Shown here piece after piece: positions 1 through 8,551 of a stretch of 45,493 bases of DNA. The stretch's first letter is position 1. Each line of letters starts with the position of its first letter. The stretch comes from Collimonas sp. OK242 (lineage in GTDB: Bacteria > Pseudomonadota > Gammaproteobacteria > Burkholderiales > Burkholderiaceae_D), in NCBI RefSeq assembly GCF_900107095.1, contig NZ_FNOR01000024.1:1-45493 (forward strand), written 5' to 3'. The position numbers and the translations under genes were made by a program. The notes under the pieces are model-generated. The model saw only the letters and a list, made by a program, of their open reading frames with translations. It made no database searches and was not told the DNA's origin.

Positions 1-247
1 CGAAGTTGAGGTCGATAACGACGATACATTACTGTTGGTTGTGCTCAGACCGGTCGACAACGAGGCAATGCCGGTCGACAGCGAGGTGACATTACTGTTG
101 GTCGAACTCAAACCGGTCGACAAAGAGGTTTCCGCTACTCGTGACGTGCTGATGCCTGTCGAAGTTGAAGTCGACAGCGATGTCACATTACTGTTGGCGG
201 TGCTCAGACCGGTGGACAAAGAGGTTTCCGCCACTCGTGACGTGCTA
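1..247 (-). repeat. in-frame coding repeats of the adhesin stalk (96-bp period)
   Basis: Positions 74-151 match 170-247 closely at an offset of 96 bp (32 codons, unit ISTSRVAETSLSTGLS...). Positions 2-60 resemble 161-219 at an offset of 159 bp. All periods are multiples of three, and conservation extends to the DNA level, so these are recently duplicated or homogenised protein repeats. They probably continue beyond the window. Confidence 0.8.
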
Positions 248-573
248 ATACCAGTCGACAGACTGCCTACAGTTGTCGATGTAGATGTCGACAAACTGTT
301 AAGGTAAATTCTGGTGTTGTTAACGTAGTTAACGCATGTAGGATCGGCAGTGTACATAGTGCCACCGCTCCCTGAAGTACATTGCGCCTCTGGCAATGTT
401 TGTGCAAACACGTAATTAGGCGCAAACAAGAACAATTGCGCTGCGACCCCGACCGTCACCAATGCCCCGGTTACCGCTGAACTACTACGCTTGCCGCGAG
501 CCGCAGTATTTTCGGAAACGGCGACCCAGGTGCCAAGTACTTCGCTATAAACGGTGCGGTAAATTTTATTCAT
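1..573 (-). CDS. trimeric autotransporter adhesin, N-terminal part (cut by window edge)
   Basis: The minus strand is open for 191 codons from an ATG at 573 to the window edge, so the C-terminus (expected YadA-type membrane anchor) lies outside. The protein begins MNKIYRTVYSEVLGTWVAVSE, a typical ESPR extended signal peptide of type V autotransporters. A hydrophobic stretch follows (about residues 34-52), with likely cleavage after YVFA (residue 57). A short Cys-containing segment (residues 58-90) leads into Ser/Thr-rich repeats (SLSTG, STSTS, TNSNV) of the kind that form the coiled stalk of trimeric adhesins. Such proteins are exported by Sec, trimerise in the outer membrane and mediate adhesion or autoagglutination. 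No strong ribosome binding site precedes the ATG. Family assignment is firm; the ligand cannot be inferred. Confidence 0.85.
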   Translation of the reverse strand, partial: MNKIYRTVYSEVLGTWVAVSENTAARGKRSSSAVTGALVTVGVAAQLFLFAPNYVFAQTLPEAQCTSGSGGTMYTADPTCVNYVNNTRIYLNSLSTSTSTTVGSLSTGISTSRVAETSLSTGLSTANSNVTSLSTSTSTGISTSRVAETSLSTGLSSTNSNVTSLSTGIASLSTGLSTTNSNVSSLSTSTS

Positions 574-716
574 GACTGGCTCTATGCAAATGGTGGTACG
601 GCTTACGGCATGGGATCAGACTGATCGCGCATGCGAGACCACATGGAATTTGAAAATTGAGGGGTTTCTGAAGGATGCGGAGCGAACGCCGACAAGGCAT
701 TATTTGGCCGCAGTCT

Positions 717-1061
717 CTATCGACTCGTACTCATACTCGTAGCCAACTGGCCCTCGTCCGACCAGTGCATGCCGCCGATGTAACCGATCCAGGTTTTCCG
801 GTCCGACTGCCCCTTCATCAAGGCAGCGCTTTGCTCCCACATCTGCCCTGCCTGATCGGCATCGGCCAATGTCAGCCATTGACGTGCGGCGCTAATGGCG
901 GCGTATGCAGATTGCGCCATCGCACTTGCCGAAAGCGACATGCTCACGGTAAATAGCAGGATCAGTTTCGCAAGGCTGAAAGGCATGCCGAGCTTGTTGC
1001 GCAGCAGTGCCGCGCTATGCGCCAGCCCTTTGAATGAAACCATCTGATGCAACTTACCCAT
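717..1061 (-). CDS. truncated DUF4019-like secreted protein
   Basis: A 114-residue reading frame starts at the ATG at 1061, which has a strong Shine-Dalgarno-like run (GAGGGGGAAAG) directly upstream; longer starts lack one. Residues about 26-50 (MPFSLAKLILLFTVSMSLSA and following) form a signal peptide with likely cleavage at AMA-Q. The following segment AARQWLTLADADQAGQMWEQ resembles the start of DUF4019 domains (WLxLxDxGxYxxxWxxAxxLF). The frame ends soon after MHWSDEGQLATSMSTSR, well before the usual domain end, and I found no continuation in the other frames. It may be a remnant or a shortened functional protein. Function of the family is unknown. Confidence 0.5.
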   Translation of the reverse strand: MGKLHQMVSFKGLAHSAALLRNKLGMPFSLAKLILLFTVSMSLSASAMAQSAYAAISAARQWLTLADADQAGQMWEQSAALMKGQSDRKTWIGYIGGMHWSDEGQLATSMSTSR

Positions 1062-2110
1062 CTTTCCCCCTCGAAAATTTGGCACTTCCCTGACCAAAGA
1101 GAACTCGGCTTCATCGCATCAAAGATGGAAAGTTCAAGTGATTTGGCCACTTGCCTCAAACCTCGAGTGAAAAATTAGGAGCTCTGATAATTTGTAAAGC
1201 TGGCGGAATTTTGTGCCGCTTTTGCCGCCATCAAAAGTTAACAATATTTGACTTTAAATAACATTCTCAGATGTCTTGAGTTCTTCGCATTCGTTCTTCC
1301 ATTGTGCAAACGCTACCAAATCCACGCATATGCCTTGTCAAGCCGGTGAAGCACTTAGCCCAAAAGGATGACATTCCATCGTGCGCGGCGCAGGTTTGCA
1401 TCTGTGCGTTTAACTGACTGCCTATTGCTGCAATTTGAACGTCAATAAATGTCCAAACTCATGTTTTACGAAACGATGCAAATGTTAATTTCAATTGGCA
1501 TTTATGTCATTAAAATAAGTTCCCCAAAGTCTCCAATAAACAACGAAAAAATTTATATATGACGATCTATTTTTTTAAATAAATCATGATTTTTCAATTT
1601 GTTTTTCAAAAAAATATGCCTGAAAGCCTTATGAATACTGGCATAGTCAAGTTATACAAATTTCATATATCACAATCAAAAAAATTTCGAACCTAAAAAT
1701 AAAAAGGTAACAATTGTTCACATAGCTAAAGTGGAAGCTCTCTAATCCAAAGCAAATCTCTCAGCATATTTCCGCATGGAAATGATAAATATGTTTCTTC
1801 CAATTAATAAAATGATAATCGAAGAAATTTTCAATAAAAAAATTGACAATCACCGCAATAAGTCGCCAATTCGATGTAAAAACAACATTTTATGTGGCGG
1901 CAATTACAACGAATTAAACGGTGAACAGAAGCCCTCATGCATCCTCGAAAAGCTAGAATTCGCGACAATACCGGGCATGTGAAGTGATTTGATAAAAGTG
2001 CGGCTTATTCCATCGCCAGACGTAGCGACGTAAATAGAAATGTAAATTTGATTGTCAATTCAGCCATGCAGCTGCTGTTTCGAAAGCGACACATACGTCA
2101 ACTCGGGACA
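1062..2110. other. AT-rich gene-poor region
   Basis: About 1 kb without a convincing gene. The part from roughly 1480 to 1870 is strikingly AT-rich (runs such as ttttttaaataaatc and aaaaaaatatg) compared with the GC-rich surroundings. One 68-codon frame (1776-1982) exists but has no ribosome binding site and no recognisable domain. The region separates the adhesin/DUF4019 pair from the core gene ylqF and looks like acquired or decayed DNA. Such AT-rich DNA is a typical target of H-NS-type silencers (inference). Confidence 0.5.
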
Positions 2111-2143
2111 ATAAAAAACCCGCAGCGACATGGTCGTTGCGGG
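2111..2143 (-). terminator. rho-independent terminator of ylqF
   Basis: Read on the minus strand, CCCGCAACGAC-cat-GTCGCTGCGGG (11-bp stem with one G-T pair, 3-nt loop) is followed by TTTTTTATT. It lies 22 bp past the ylqF stop codon. Confidence 0.9.
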
Positions 2144-2165
2144 CTTATAGCGAAGCTGAGGCGCG

Positions 2166-3107
2166 CTATCTCGTATTGTTCTGATTGCTCTGATTGTCGC
2201 TTTCCGCCTCTGCCGCAGCATCAGCCAGACGCTGCGCTATTTCCTCTTGGTGGCGCGCCAGCAAGGCGGCACGGGTTTGCGGTGTTTCCAGGCTAATGCG
2301 GCCAAGCGCGCCGGTACGATAATCTTGCAACAAGGTATGCGCGGCCTTCTCCAGGTCAAGATCGCCGCCCTTGAGGCGAAAGCCGCGACGCAGCGCTACG
2401 CCTTCGATTACGCTGACGCCATCGATACCTTCCGTCTTGATGCCGTAACGCGCCGCCAGCAAGGGTGCGTAGCGAATCAGCAGCTCGTCGGCCAGAAACG
2501 TCGCGACCTCTTCCTCAATCAGTGCGTTAGTGCCTATGGCGTGGCTGGCGGCCAGCATCAGGCCGTCGCTCGGGTGGGCGATCTTCGGCCATAGCATGCC
2601 AGGGGTGTCGATCAACACCATATTGTTACCCAGGTAGAGGCGTTGCTGAACCTTGGTCACGGCCGGCTCATCGCCTACCGCCGCCACGCGGCGCTTCAGC
2701 AAGGCGTTCATCAGCGTCGATTTGCCGACGTTGGGTATCCCCATGATCATCATGCGCAATGGCTTCAGGGGCGTGCCGCGGTGCGGCGCCAGCGTCAGGC
2801 ACAAACCAGGTATCTTGGCGACATCCGAAGGCTTCTTGCAGCTCAGCGCCACTGCATGCACGTTTTTCTGGCTGTTGTAATACGCAATCCAGGCCTGTGT
2901 GACGGCGGGATCGGCCAGATCGCTCTTATTGAGAATTTTCAGGCAGGGGCGCTGGCGAAACACGCGCAGCTGTTCGATCATCGGATTGCAACTGGCTTGC
3001 GGCAAACGGCCGTCCAGCACTTCGATCACAAGATCGACCTTCTCCATAGCTTCCGCCGCCTTCTTGCGGGCGGCGTTCATGTGACCTGGGAACCATTGTA
3101 TGGACAT
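2166..3107 (-). CDS. ylqF: ribosome biogenesis GTPase YlqF/RbgA
   Basis: A 313-residue circularly permuted GTPase. The G4 motif NKSD (residues 60-63) comes before the P-loop GIPNVGKST (123-131) and the G3 motif DTPG (167-170), the order diagnostic of the YlqF/YawG family. The N-terminus MSIQWFPGHMNAARK is the family's conserved opening. RbgA-type proteins bind the large ribosomal subunit and act late in 50S assembly. The C-terminal tail is rich in Ala, Glu, Asn and Gln and probably disordered. A strong terminator follows. The 165-bp spacer to the upstream deacetylase gene contains a 12-bp tandem repeat and may hold its own promoter. Confidence 0.93.
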   Translation of the reverse strand: MSIQWFPGHMNAARKKAAEAMEKVDLVIEVLDGRLPQASCNPMIEQLRVFRQRPCLKILNKSDLADPAVTQAWIAYYNSQKNVHAVALSCKKPSDVAKIPGLCLTLAPHRGTPLKPLRMMIMGIPNVGKSTLMNALLKRRVAAVGDEPAVTKVQQRLYLGNNMVLIDTPGMLWPKIAHPSDGLMLAASHAIGTNALIEEEVATFLADELLIRYAPLLAARYGIKTEGIDGVSVIEGVALRRGFRLKGGDLDLEKAAHTLLQDYRTGALGRISLETPQTRAALLARHQEEIAQRLADAAAEAESDNQSNQNNTR

Positions 3108-3156
3108 GCGTTGTCTTGTCTGACTAAAATAAACCGCTATTGTACGGACTTATTTC

Positions 3157-3180
3157 GGTTCTACCTTGGGTTCTACCTTA
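3157..3180 (-). repeat. 12-bp tandem repeat upstream of ylqF
   Basis: Two adjacent copies, GGTTCTACCTTG and GGTTCTACCTTA (plus-strand reading), about 50 bp upstream of the ylqF start. Similar 10-12-bp tandem repeats occur in the spacers upstream of cmk, tyrA and pheA in this window. Confidence 0.75.
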
Positions 3181-3272
3181 TCCTTGACGCCGCTCTCTAT
3201 GTGGCCAAGGGCGGTAAATCGCCGTTAGCCCGGCGTTCTTCGCGTCTTGCCCATGGTCCTGCGACCGCATAA

Positions 3273-4214
3273 TTATTCGAGTTCGGCCAATACTTTCATA
3301 TGAGCAACCACGCTGCGCCCCAGCGCCGACAGGTTGTAGCCGCCCTCCAGGCAACTGACGATGCGGCCTTGTGCATGCTGGGCAGCGACTCGCATGATCT
3401 GCCGGGTGAGCCAGGTATAGTCGGCCTCGACCAGGCCCATCTGCGCCATATCGTCTTCTCTGTGCGCATCGAAGCCGGCGGAAACAAAAATCATCTGCGG
3501 ACGGTGCGCATCCAGCGCCGGCAGCCATTGTTCTGCCACCAATTGCCGCACTATGCTGCCATCGCTATAGGCTGACACAGGAATATTGACGGCATTGTCA
3601 CCCTCTTCCGGCTCGGTACCGCTGTACGGGTAAAACGGGTGCTGGAAAAAACTCACCATCAGCACGCGCGGATCCTGCGCAAAAATCTGTTCGGTGCCAT
3701 TGCCATGATGGACATCGAAATCGACAATCGCCACCCGCTCCAAGCCGTGCGCCTCAAGCGCGTGGCGAGCCGCAAGCGCAATGTTATTGAACAGGCAAAA
3801 TCCCATGGAGGCGTTCGAGGTGGCGTGATGTCCGGGCGGACGCACCGCGCAAAACGCGTTGTCGATGTCACCCGCGATGACCGCGTCAGTCGCGGCCAAT
3901 GCAGCGCCTGCGGCACGTAGCGCCGCTTGCCAGCTATGCGCGTTGACTGAAGTATCGGGATCCAGCGGATAGATGCCAGCCGTGCCGGCCAAAGCCAGGC
4001 TATGTTCGCGCACCCGGGCGATCATGGCTGCACTGTGAACCCGCGCCAGGTCGCCCTCGCGCGCCAATGGCGGACTACGGTGATCCAGCAACTGGTCGAT
4101 ACGGCTGGCGATCAGCTGGTCTTCGATCGCCTGTAGCCGCGCCGGCGATTCTGGATGCCCTGGGCCCATGTCGTGCAGCTTGCAGTCAGGGTGAGTGTAG
4201 AAAGCAGTAGTCAA
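3273..4214 (-). CDS. histone deacetylase / acetoin-utilisation family hydrolase
   Basis: A 313-residue zinc-dependent deacetylase-superfamily protein. The start is a TTG at 4214, preceded by GGCGAGA; it gives MTTAFYTHPDCKLHDMGPGHP, the usual N-terminus of this bacterial class II HDAC-like family. A frame-extending TTG lies at 4241. Motifs: RPPGHH (125-130, catalytic His pair), DFDVHHGNGT (165-174, zinc ligands D167 and H169) and AGFDAH (246-251, third zinc ligand D249), so the active site is complete. Bacterial members remove acetyl groups from small molecules such as polyamines or from protein lysines; the substrate here is unknown. It is transcribed away from the MoxR operon and lies upstream of ylqF. 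Confidence 0.9.
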   Translation of the reverse strand: MTTAFYTHPDCKLHDMGPGHPESPARLQAIEDQLIASRIDQLLDHRSPPLAREGDLARVHSAAMIARVREHSLALAGTAGIYPLDPDTSVNAHSWQAALRAAGAALAATDAVIAGDIDNAFCAVRPPGHHATSNASMGFCLFNNIALAARHALEAHGLERVAIVDFDVHHGNGTEQIFAQDPRVLMVSFFQHPFYPYSGTEPEEGDNAVNIPVSAYSDGSIVRQLVAEQWLPALDAHRPQMIFVSAGFDAHREDDMAQMGLVEADYTWLTRQIMRVAAQHAQGRIVSCLEGGYNLSALGRSVVAHMKVLAELE

Positions 4215-4437
4215 TTGATCTCGCCAAAGGTCTTGCCGCAAATAGTGCTGTAAATCGAGCTGCGAAACGGTGCGGCAACATGACTAGTGTACCCAAGAAA
4301 CGGGACAATAATGAGCAGATGCACATACATCGTCCTAATCCGCGGCGGGAAATCAGGGCCGCCTTAAGAAAAACCCCATAATTCCTAGGCTAATTCCAGG
4401 GAAGTTTGTATGATTCTCTCTCCCGACTCTCTCTATT

Positions 4438-5382
4438 ATGCTGCCCTCACCAGACAAACCCATGTTCGCAAAAATCCACGCAGTTGCACAGCAAGTCGGT
4501 CAAATAGTCGTCGGCAAGGATCATCAGATCCGCCAGGCATTGGTGTGCCTGCTGGCGGGCGGCCATCTTCTGATTGAGGATGTGCCCGGTGTCGGCAAGA
4601 CTACCTTGGCGCATGCTCTGGCCATTTCCTTGGGGCTGCGCTTCAATCGCCTGCAATTTACCAGCGATCTGCTGCCGGCGGACGTGGTGGGAATCTCGGT
4701 TTTCGACCGCGAGAAAAGCAGCTTTGTGTTTCATCCGGGGCCGGTGTTCACCCAGGTGCTGCTGGCCGATGAAATCAATCGCGCCACGCCCAAGACCCAG
4801 TCAGCGCTGCTGGAAGCGATGGAAGAACGCCAGGTCACCGCCGAAGGCGTCACGCGCGACCTGCCAGAGCCGTTCTTCGTCATCGCAACCCAGAACCCAG
4901 CCCATCAGGTTGGCACTTTCGCCCTGCCCGAGTCGCAACTGGATCGCTTTCTGATGTGCTTGTCGCTGGGGTATCCGGACGCCACCGCCGAGCGCGCGCT
5001 GCTGATGGGGGAGGATCGCCGCATCTTGCTGAAATCCATCGCCCCGATGATGCAAGCCGCTGAGTTAATCGAAGCCAGGCTGGCATTGAAGCAGATCCAT
5101 ACCTCAGCCTCATTGATCGATTACATACAGGCGCTGACGCATGCTTCGCGCCAAAATGGCTTGTTTGCAGAAGGCATGAGCCCGCGCGCCGCAATCGCAT
5201 TGCTGCAGGCGGCCCGGGCCTGGGCTGCCATGGAAGGCCGCAACCATGTCATTCCCGAGGATGTCCAGGCGGTATTGGTCCCCGTGACAGCGCATCGCCT
5301 GCGTCCGCTGAAAGCGCACGCAGGCAGCACTCTTGGTGCGCGCGACCTGGTGTTGCAGTTGATGAAATCGGTCGCGGTGTAA
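4438..5382 (+). CDS. MoxR-family AAA+ ATPase
   Basis: A 314-residue MoxR ATPase. Walker A is EDVPGVGKTT (47-56), Walker B VLLADEIN (107-114), sensor 1 ATQNP (150-154), and a conserved ESQLDRF (165-171) follows. MoxR proteins are chaperone-like ATPases that remodel partner proteins, often with a DUF58/VWA protein encoded next door, as here. No clear ribosome binding site precedes the ATG at 4438, which sits after a CT-rich stretch; an ATG at 4462 is the alternative. First gene of a run with DUF58, TgpA-like and MltB genes. Confidence 0.93.
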   Translation: MLPSPDKPMFAKIHAVAQQVGQIVVGKDHQIRQALVCLLAGGHLLIEDVPGVGKTTLAHALAISLGLRFNRLQFTSDLLPADVVGISVFDREKSSFVFHPGPVFTQVLLADEINRATPKTQSALLEAMEERQVTAEGVTRDLPEPFFVIATQNPAHQVGTFALPESQLDRFLMCLSLGYPDATAERALLMGEDRRILLKSIAPMMQAAELIEARLALKQIHTSASLIDYIQALTHASRQNGLFAEGMSPRAAIALLQAARAWAAMEGRNHVIPEDVQAVLVPVTAHRLRPLKAHAGSTLGARDLVLQLMKSVAV

Positions 5383-5426
5383 ACCGCTAACCGCCCTTGC
5401 TTCGCTATCAGTCTGCGACCGCCACC

Positions 5427-6428
5427 ATGCTGACCTCTCTCCGCAAACGATTCCGGGATTGGCTGGATCGGTCCTTGTTCCAGCTACGCGATGCCGAACC
5501 GGGAGAGGTTTTTCTCACCCAGCGGCGGGTATTCATCGTACCGAGCAAACCCGGTCTTGCTTTTGCCGTCATGCTGATATTGCTGTTCTTATGTTCCATC
5601 AATTACAACCTGAGCCTTGGCTTTGGCTTGACCTTCCTGCTGGCTGCCTGCGCTGTCATCGACATGCATCTGACTTTCCGTAACCTGGCCTATTTGCATC
5701 TGACCGCCGGCAAGGTAGCTGCGGTATTCGCCGGCGAAGATGCGCTGTTCGAGCTGCATCTGGCGAACCGGCGCAAGCATACCCGTTATGCGATCCGGCT
5801 CGGCTTCATCGGACGCGGCTTGCCGGCCATGGAACGGGCGACAGATGTCACGGCCCATAGCACCAGCCATCTGACGCTGGCGGTCACCACCACCCGTCGC
5901 GGCTGGCAGCCGGCGCCCAGGATACGTTTGCAAACGCGCTTTCCGCTTGGCTTGCTGCGCGCCTGGAGTTACTGGCAACCGGATAGCAAAGCCTTGGTCT
6001 ACCCGCAGCCGGAAGCCTCGACCTCGACCCCGCCGCTGCCGCTGGCGCCCATCGAAAGAAGCGATGGCGACGGCGTCGCCGGGCATCAGGATTTTGCCGG
6101 GATCCGGACCTATCAAAACGGCGACTCGCTCAAGCACCTGGCCTGGCGCCAAATCGCCAGGCTGGATACCGATCTCGACCCCAAGCTGATCACCAAGCAG
6201 TTCGAAGGCGGCGCGGTCAGCGATTTATCGATTGATTTTGATGCGCTGCCTTACGACATGGCGCTCGAAGACAAACTCTCGCGCATGACGCGCTGGATAC
6301 TGGAAGCGGAAGCACGCCAGCTGCCGTATGCGTTCCGCCTCGGCGACAACATCCATGCCGCAGCACTCGGACCGGCCCATCAGCGCGCCTGTCTGCGCGC
6401 GCTGGCGCTATACCAAGGTGCGCCATGA
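5427..6428 (+). CDS. DUF58 domain membrane protein
   Basis: A 333-residue protein from the ATG at 5427; a TTG at 5397 would add ten residues. Two hydrophobic segments near residues 43-58 and 62-79 anchor it in the inner membrane. The DUF58 core, with DFAGIRTYQNGDSLKHLAWR, lies at about residues 219-246. DUF58 proteins are the usual partners of MoxR ATPases. The stop codon overlaps the start of the next gene (ATGA at 6425-6428), which implies translational coupling. The molecular role of DUF58 is not well defined. Confidence 0.9.
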   Translation: MLTSLRKRFRDWLDRSLFQLRDAEPGEVFLTQRRVFIVPSKPGLAFAVMLILLFLCSINYNLSLGFGLTFLLAACAVIDMHLTFRNLAYLHLTAGKVAAVFAGEDALFELHLANRRKHTRYAIRLGFIGRGLPAMERATDVTAHSTSHLTLAVTTTRRGWQPAPRIRLQTRFPLGLLRAWSYWQPDSKALVYPQPEASTSTPPLPLAPIERSDGDGVAGHQDFAGIRTYQNGDSLKHLAWRQIARLDTDLDPKLITKQFEGGAVSDLSIDFDALPYDMALEDKLSRMTRWILEAEARQLPYAFRLGDNIHAAALGPAHQRACLRALALYQGAP

Positions 6429-8551
6429 ACCGGCCCATGCAACAGCTCAGAGCCGAGCTTGAGAGCAAGCCCTTGTTCCGCAACTCAAGCACGTATATGC
6501 ACATGCTGCCGCGCGACAAGAGCGATACCTTGCTGCTGCTCAGCGCCTGCGCCATGGTGTTGCTGCCGCATTTTTTGCATCTGTTCTGGTGGGCCTCGCT
6601 GATCTGCGGCGGGCTGCTGCTGTGGCGCGCCTGGATTACCTTGCGCGGCCAGCGCTTGCCGCCGCTATGGCTGTTGCTGCCGCTGGCGGCACTCGCCATG
6701 GCGGGAGTCTATATCGATTTCCACACCTTGCTCGGACGCGATGCCGGGGTGGCGATGCTGGCGTTATTGCTGACGTTTAAATTACTGGAAATGCGCGCCC
6801 GGCGGGATTTGTTCGTGGTGCTGCTGTTGAGTTTCTTTTTGCTGCTTACCGGTTTTTTCTATTCGCAATCCATGCTGTCCTTGCTGTGGATGATGGCGAC
6901 CCTGGTGCTGATCTTGACGGCACAGCTATCGTTTCAATATACCGGCCTGGTGCCGCCACTCAAGCAGCGGCTGCGCCTGGGCGCCTTGGTGCTGGCCATG
7001 GCGTTGCCGCTGACGCTGATTCTGTTTTTGCTGTTTCCGCGAATCCAGGGGCCGTTGTGGGGCTTGCCTGGCGATGCCCACGGCGGCCGTACAGGTTTGT
7101 CGGACAGCATGGCGCCCGGCAATATCGCGCAACTGGCTCTATCCGATGAGATTGCATTCCGCGTCAAATTCATCGATGCACCGCCCGCCCCTGCCAAGTT
7201 GTATTGGCGGGGCGCGGTGCTGAATGATTTCGATGGCCGTACCTGGACGCAGGGACAGGCAAGCGATCCTGCAGCCGATACCGCGCCTCATATTCAGGCC
7301 GTGTCCAACCTTAGCCTCAATCCCGACCCTGGCTCGTCAACTACAGTACGCCAGCAAATAACGATGGAAGCGAATGGCCAGCGCTGGCTGTTTGCGCTGG
7401 AAACGCCGCAACTGGCGCCGGCGCTGGAGGGAATTCCGGTGCGGCTGACGGCAGAGCATCAGATTCGCGCAGCACGCGCGATCAATGAGCGCGTACGCTA
7501 CGATGTCACCTCGAATCTGAAACCCGCGCCATCGGATCCGATATCAACGAGCGGCATGCAACAGGCGCTGGCGTTGCCGAATAATTTTAATCCGCGCACC
7601 CAGGAATTTGCGGCCGACCTGCGTAAAAAATGGCCCGACGACGCTGCGCTGGTGAGCGCCGTACTGAGTTTCTTTCGCCATGAAAAATTCAGCTACACGC
7701 TAGAACCGCCGCTGCTGGGCAGGGATAGCGTCGACGATTTTCTGTTTTCCAGCCGCGCCGGCTTTTGCGAACACTATGCCAGCTCCTTTGTGGCGCTGAT
7801 GCGCGCAGCACGGATTCCCGCGCGCGTAGTGACCGGTTATCAGGGCGGTGAAATCAATGCGGTCGATGGCATGATGACGGTGCGCCAGTCCGACGCCCAT
7901 GCCTGGGCCGAAGTCTGGTTGCCGCCGCGCGGCTGGGTAAGAGTCGACCCGACTGCGGCGGTGGCGCCGAGCCGGATTGAAACCCAGCTCAGCAATGTGC
8001 TGCCGCGCTCTTTCTTCGGCAACCTGCTGGGCGGCGCTGCCGGCCAGGCCAACTGGTGGTCCGGCTTGAACGCCTCGGCCGCTCTGCTGCGCGCCAATTG
8101 GGAAGCGCTAGGCAACGGCTGGAACCAATGGGTGCTGAATTACACGCCGGCGCGGCAAATGGGTCTGATGCACTGGCTTGGATTTGACGGATTCGACTGG
8201 CGCAGCCTGATCATCCTGATGCTGGCCGTCGGCACGGTTGCGGTCGGCAGCGTCACCTTGCCTTTGCTGTTGGCGCGAAACAAGAGCAATCCGCTCGATA
8301 CTGTATACTCTTCGCTGTGCGCGCAGATGGCGCGGCGTGGCATGGCGCGCAACAAGCATGAGGGGCCGGACACTTACGGTCGCCGGCTGTGCGCAAGTAA
8401 CTCGCCGCTAACGCCATCTGTCAAAATAGCGGTCAAGCGCTTCATGGCATTGTACGAGGCCCTGCAATACGGCGCCGACTACGGGCCGGACAATAAGCCG
8501 CCAGCGCCTTTAATGGCACAACTAAAATTACTGCTCTCCCAATGTCGATGA
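6425..8551 (+). CDS. tgpA: TgpA-like membrane transglutaminase (DUF3488 / transglutaminase core)
   Basis: A 708-residue protein with an N-terminal membrane region of about five to six helices (residues 35-205, DUF3488/TgpA_N), a periplasmic transglutaminase-like domain, and a C-terminal membrane helix near 590-615 followed by a cytoplasmic tail (DUF4129-like). The catalytic triad is visible: Cys448 in GFCEHYASSF, His492 in SDAHAWAEVW and Asp508 in RVDPTAAV. Pseudomonas TgpA is an essential periplasmic transglutaminase-fold protein linked to cell-wall or envelope integrity; the substrate is unresolved. The gene overlaps DUF58 by 4 bp and the next gene, mltB, by up to 10 bp, so MoxR, DUF58, TgpA and MltB are probably co-translated. 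Confidence 0.92.
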   Translation: MNRPMQQLRAELESKPLFRNSSTYMHMLPRDKSDTLLLLSACAMVLLPHFLHLFWWASLICGGLLLWRAWITLRGQRLPPLWLLLPLAALAMAGVYIDFHTLLGRDAGVAMLALLLTFKLLEMRARRDLFVVLLLSFFLLLTGFFYSQSMLSLLWMMATLVLILTAQLSFQYTGLVPPLKQRLRLGALVLAMALPLTLILFLLFPRIQGPLWGLPGDAHGGRTGLSDSMAPGNIAQLALSDEIAFRVKFIDAPPAPAKLYWRGAVLNDFDGRTWTQGQASDPAADTAPHIQAVSNLSLNPDPGSSTTVRQQITMEANGQRWLFALETPQLAPALEGIPVRLTAEHQIRAARAINERVRYDVTSNLKPAPSDPISTSGMQQALALPNNFNPRTQEFAADLRKKWPDDAALVSAVLSFFRHEKFSYTLEPPLLGRDSVDDFLFSSRAGFCEHYASSFVALMRAARIPARVVTGYQGGEINAVDGMMTVRQSDAHAWAEVWLPPRGWVRVDPTAAVAPSRIETQLSNVLPRSFFGNLLGGAAGQANWWSGLNASAALLRANWEALGNGWNQWVLNYTPARQMGLMHWLGFDGFDWRSLIILMLAVGTVAVGSVTLPLLLARNKSNPLDTVYSSLCAQMARRGMARNKHEGPDTYGRRLCASNSPLTPSVKIAVKRFMALYEALQYGADYGPDNKPPAPLMAQLKLLLSQCR

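Noticed and set aside
1-247. Possible CRISPR-like repeat array
   Set aside because: The repeats are in frame, lack unique spacers and encode the Ser/Thr-rich adhesin stalk.
35-307. 90-codon plus-strand frame with Val/Asp repeats
   Set aside because: It is the antisense of the adhesin stalk repeats; the minus-strand frame has a signal peptide and a family match.
1776-1982. 68-codon plus-strand frame in the AT-rich island
   Set aside because: No ribosome binding site, no domain, and frames of this size are expected by chance in AT-rich DNA; kept only as part of the region description.
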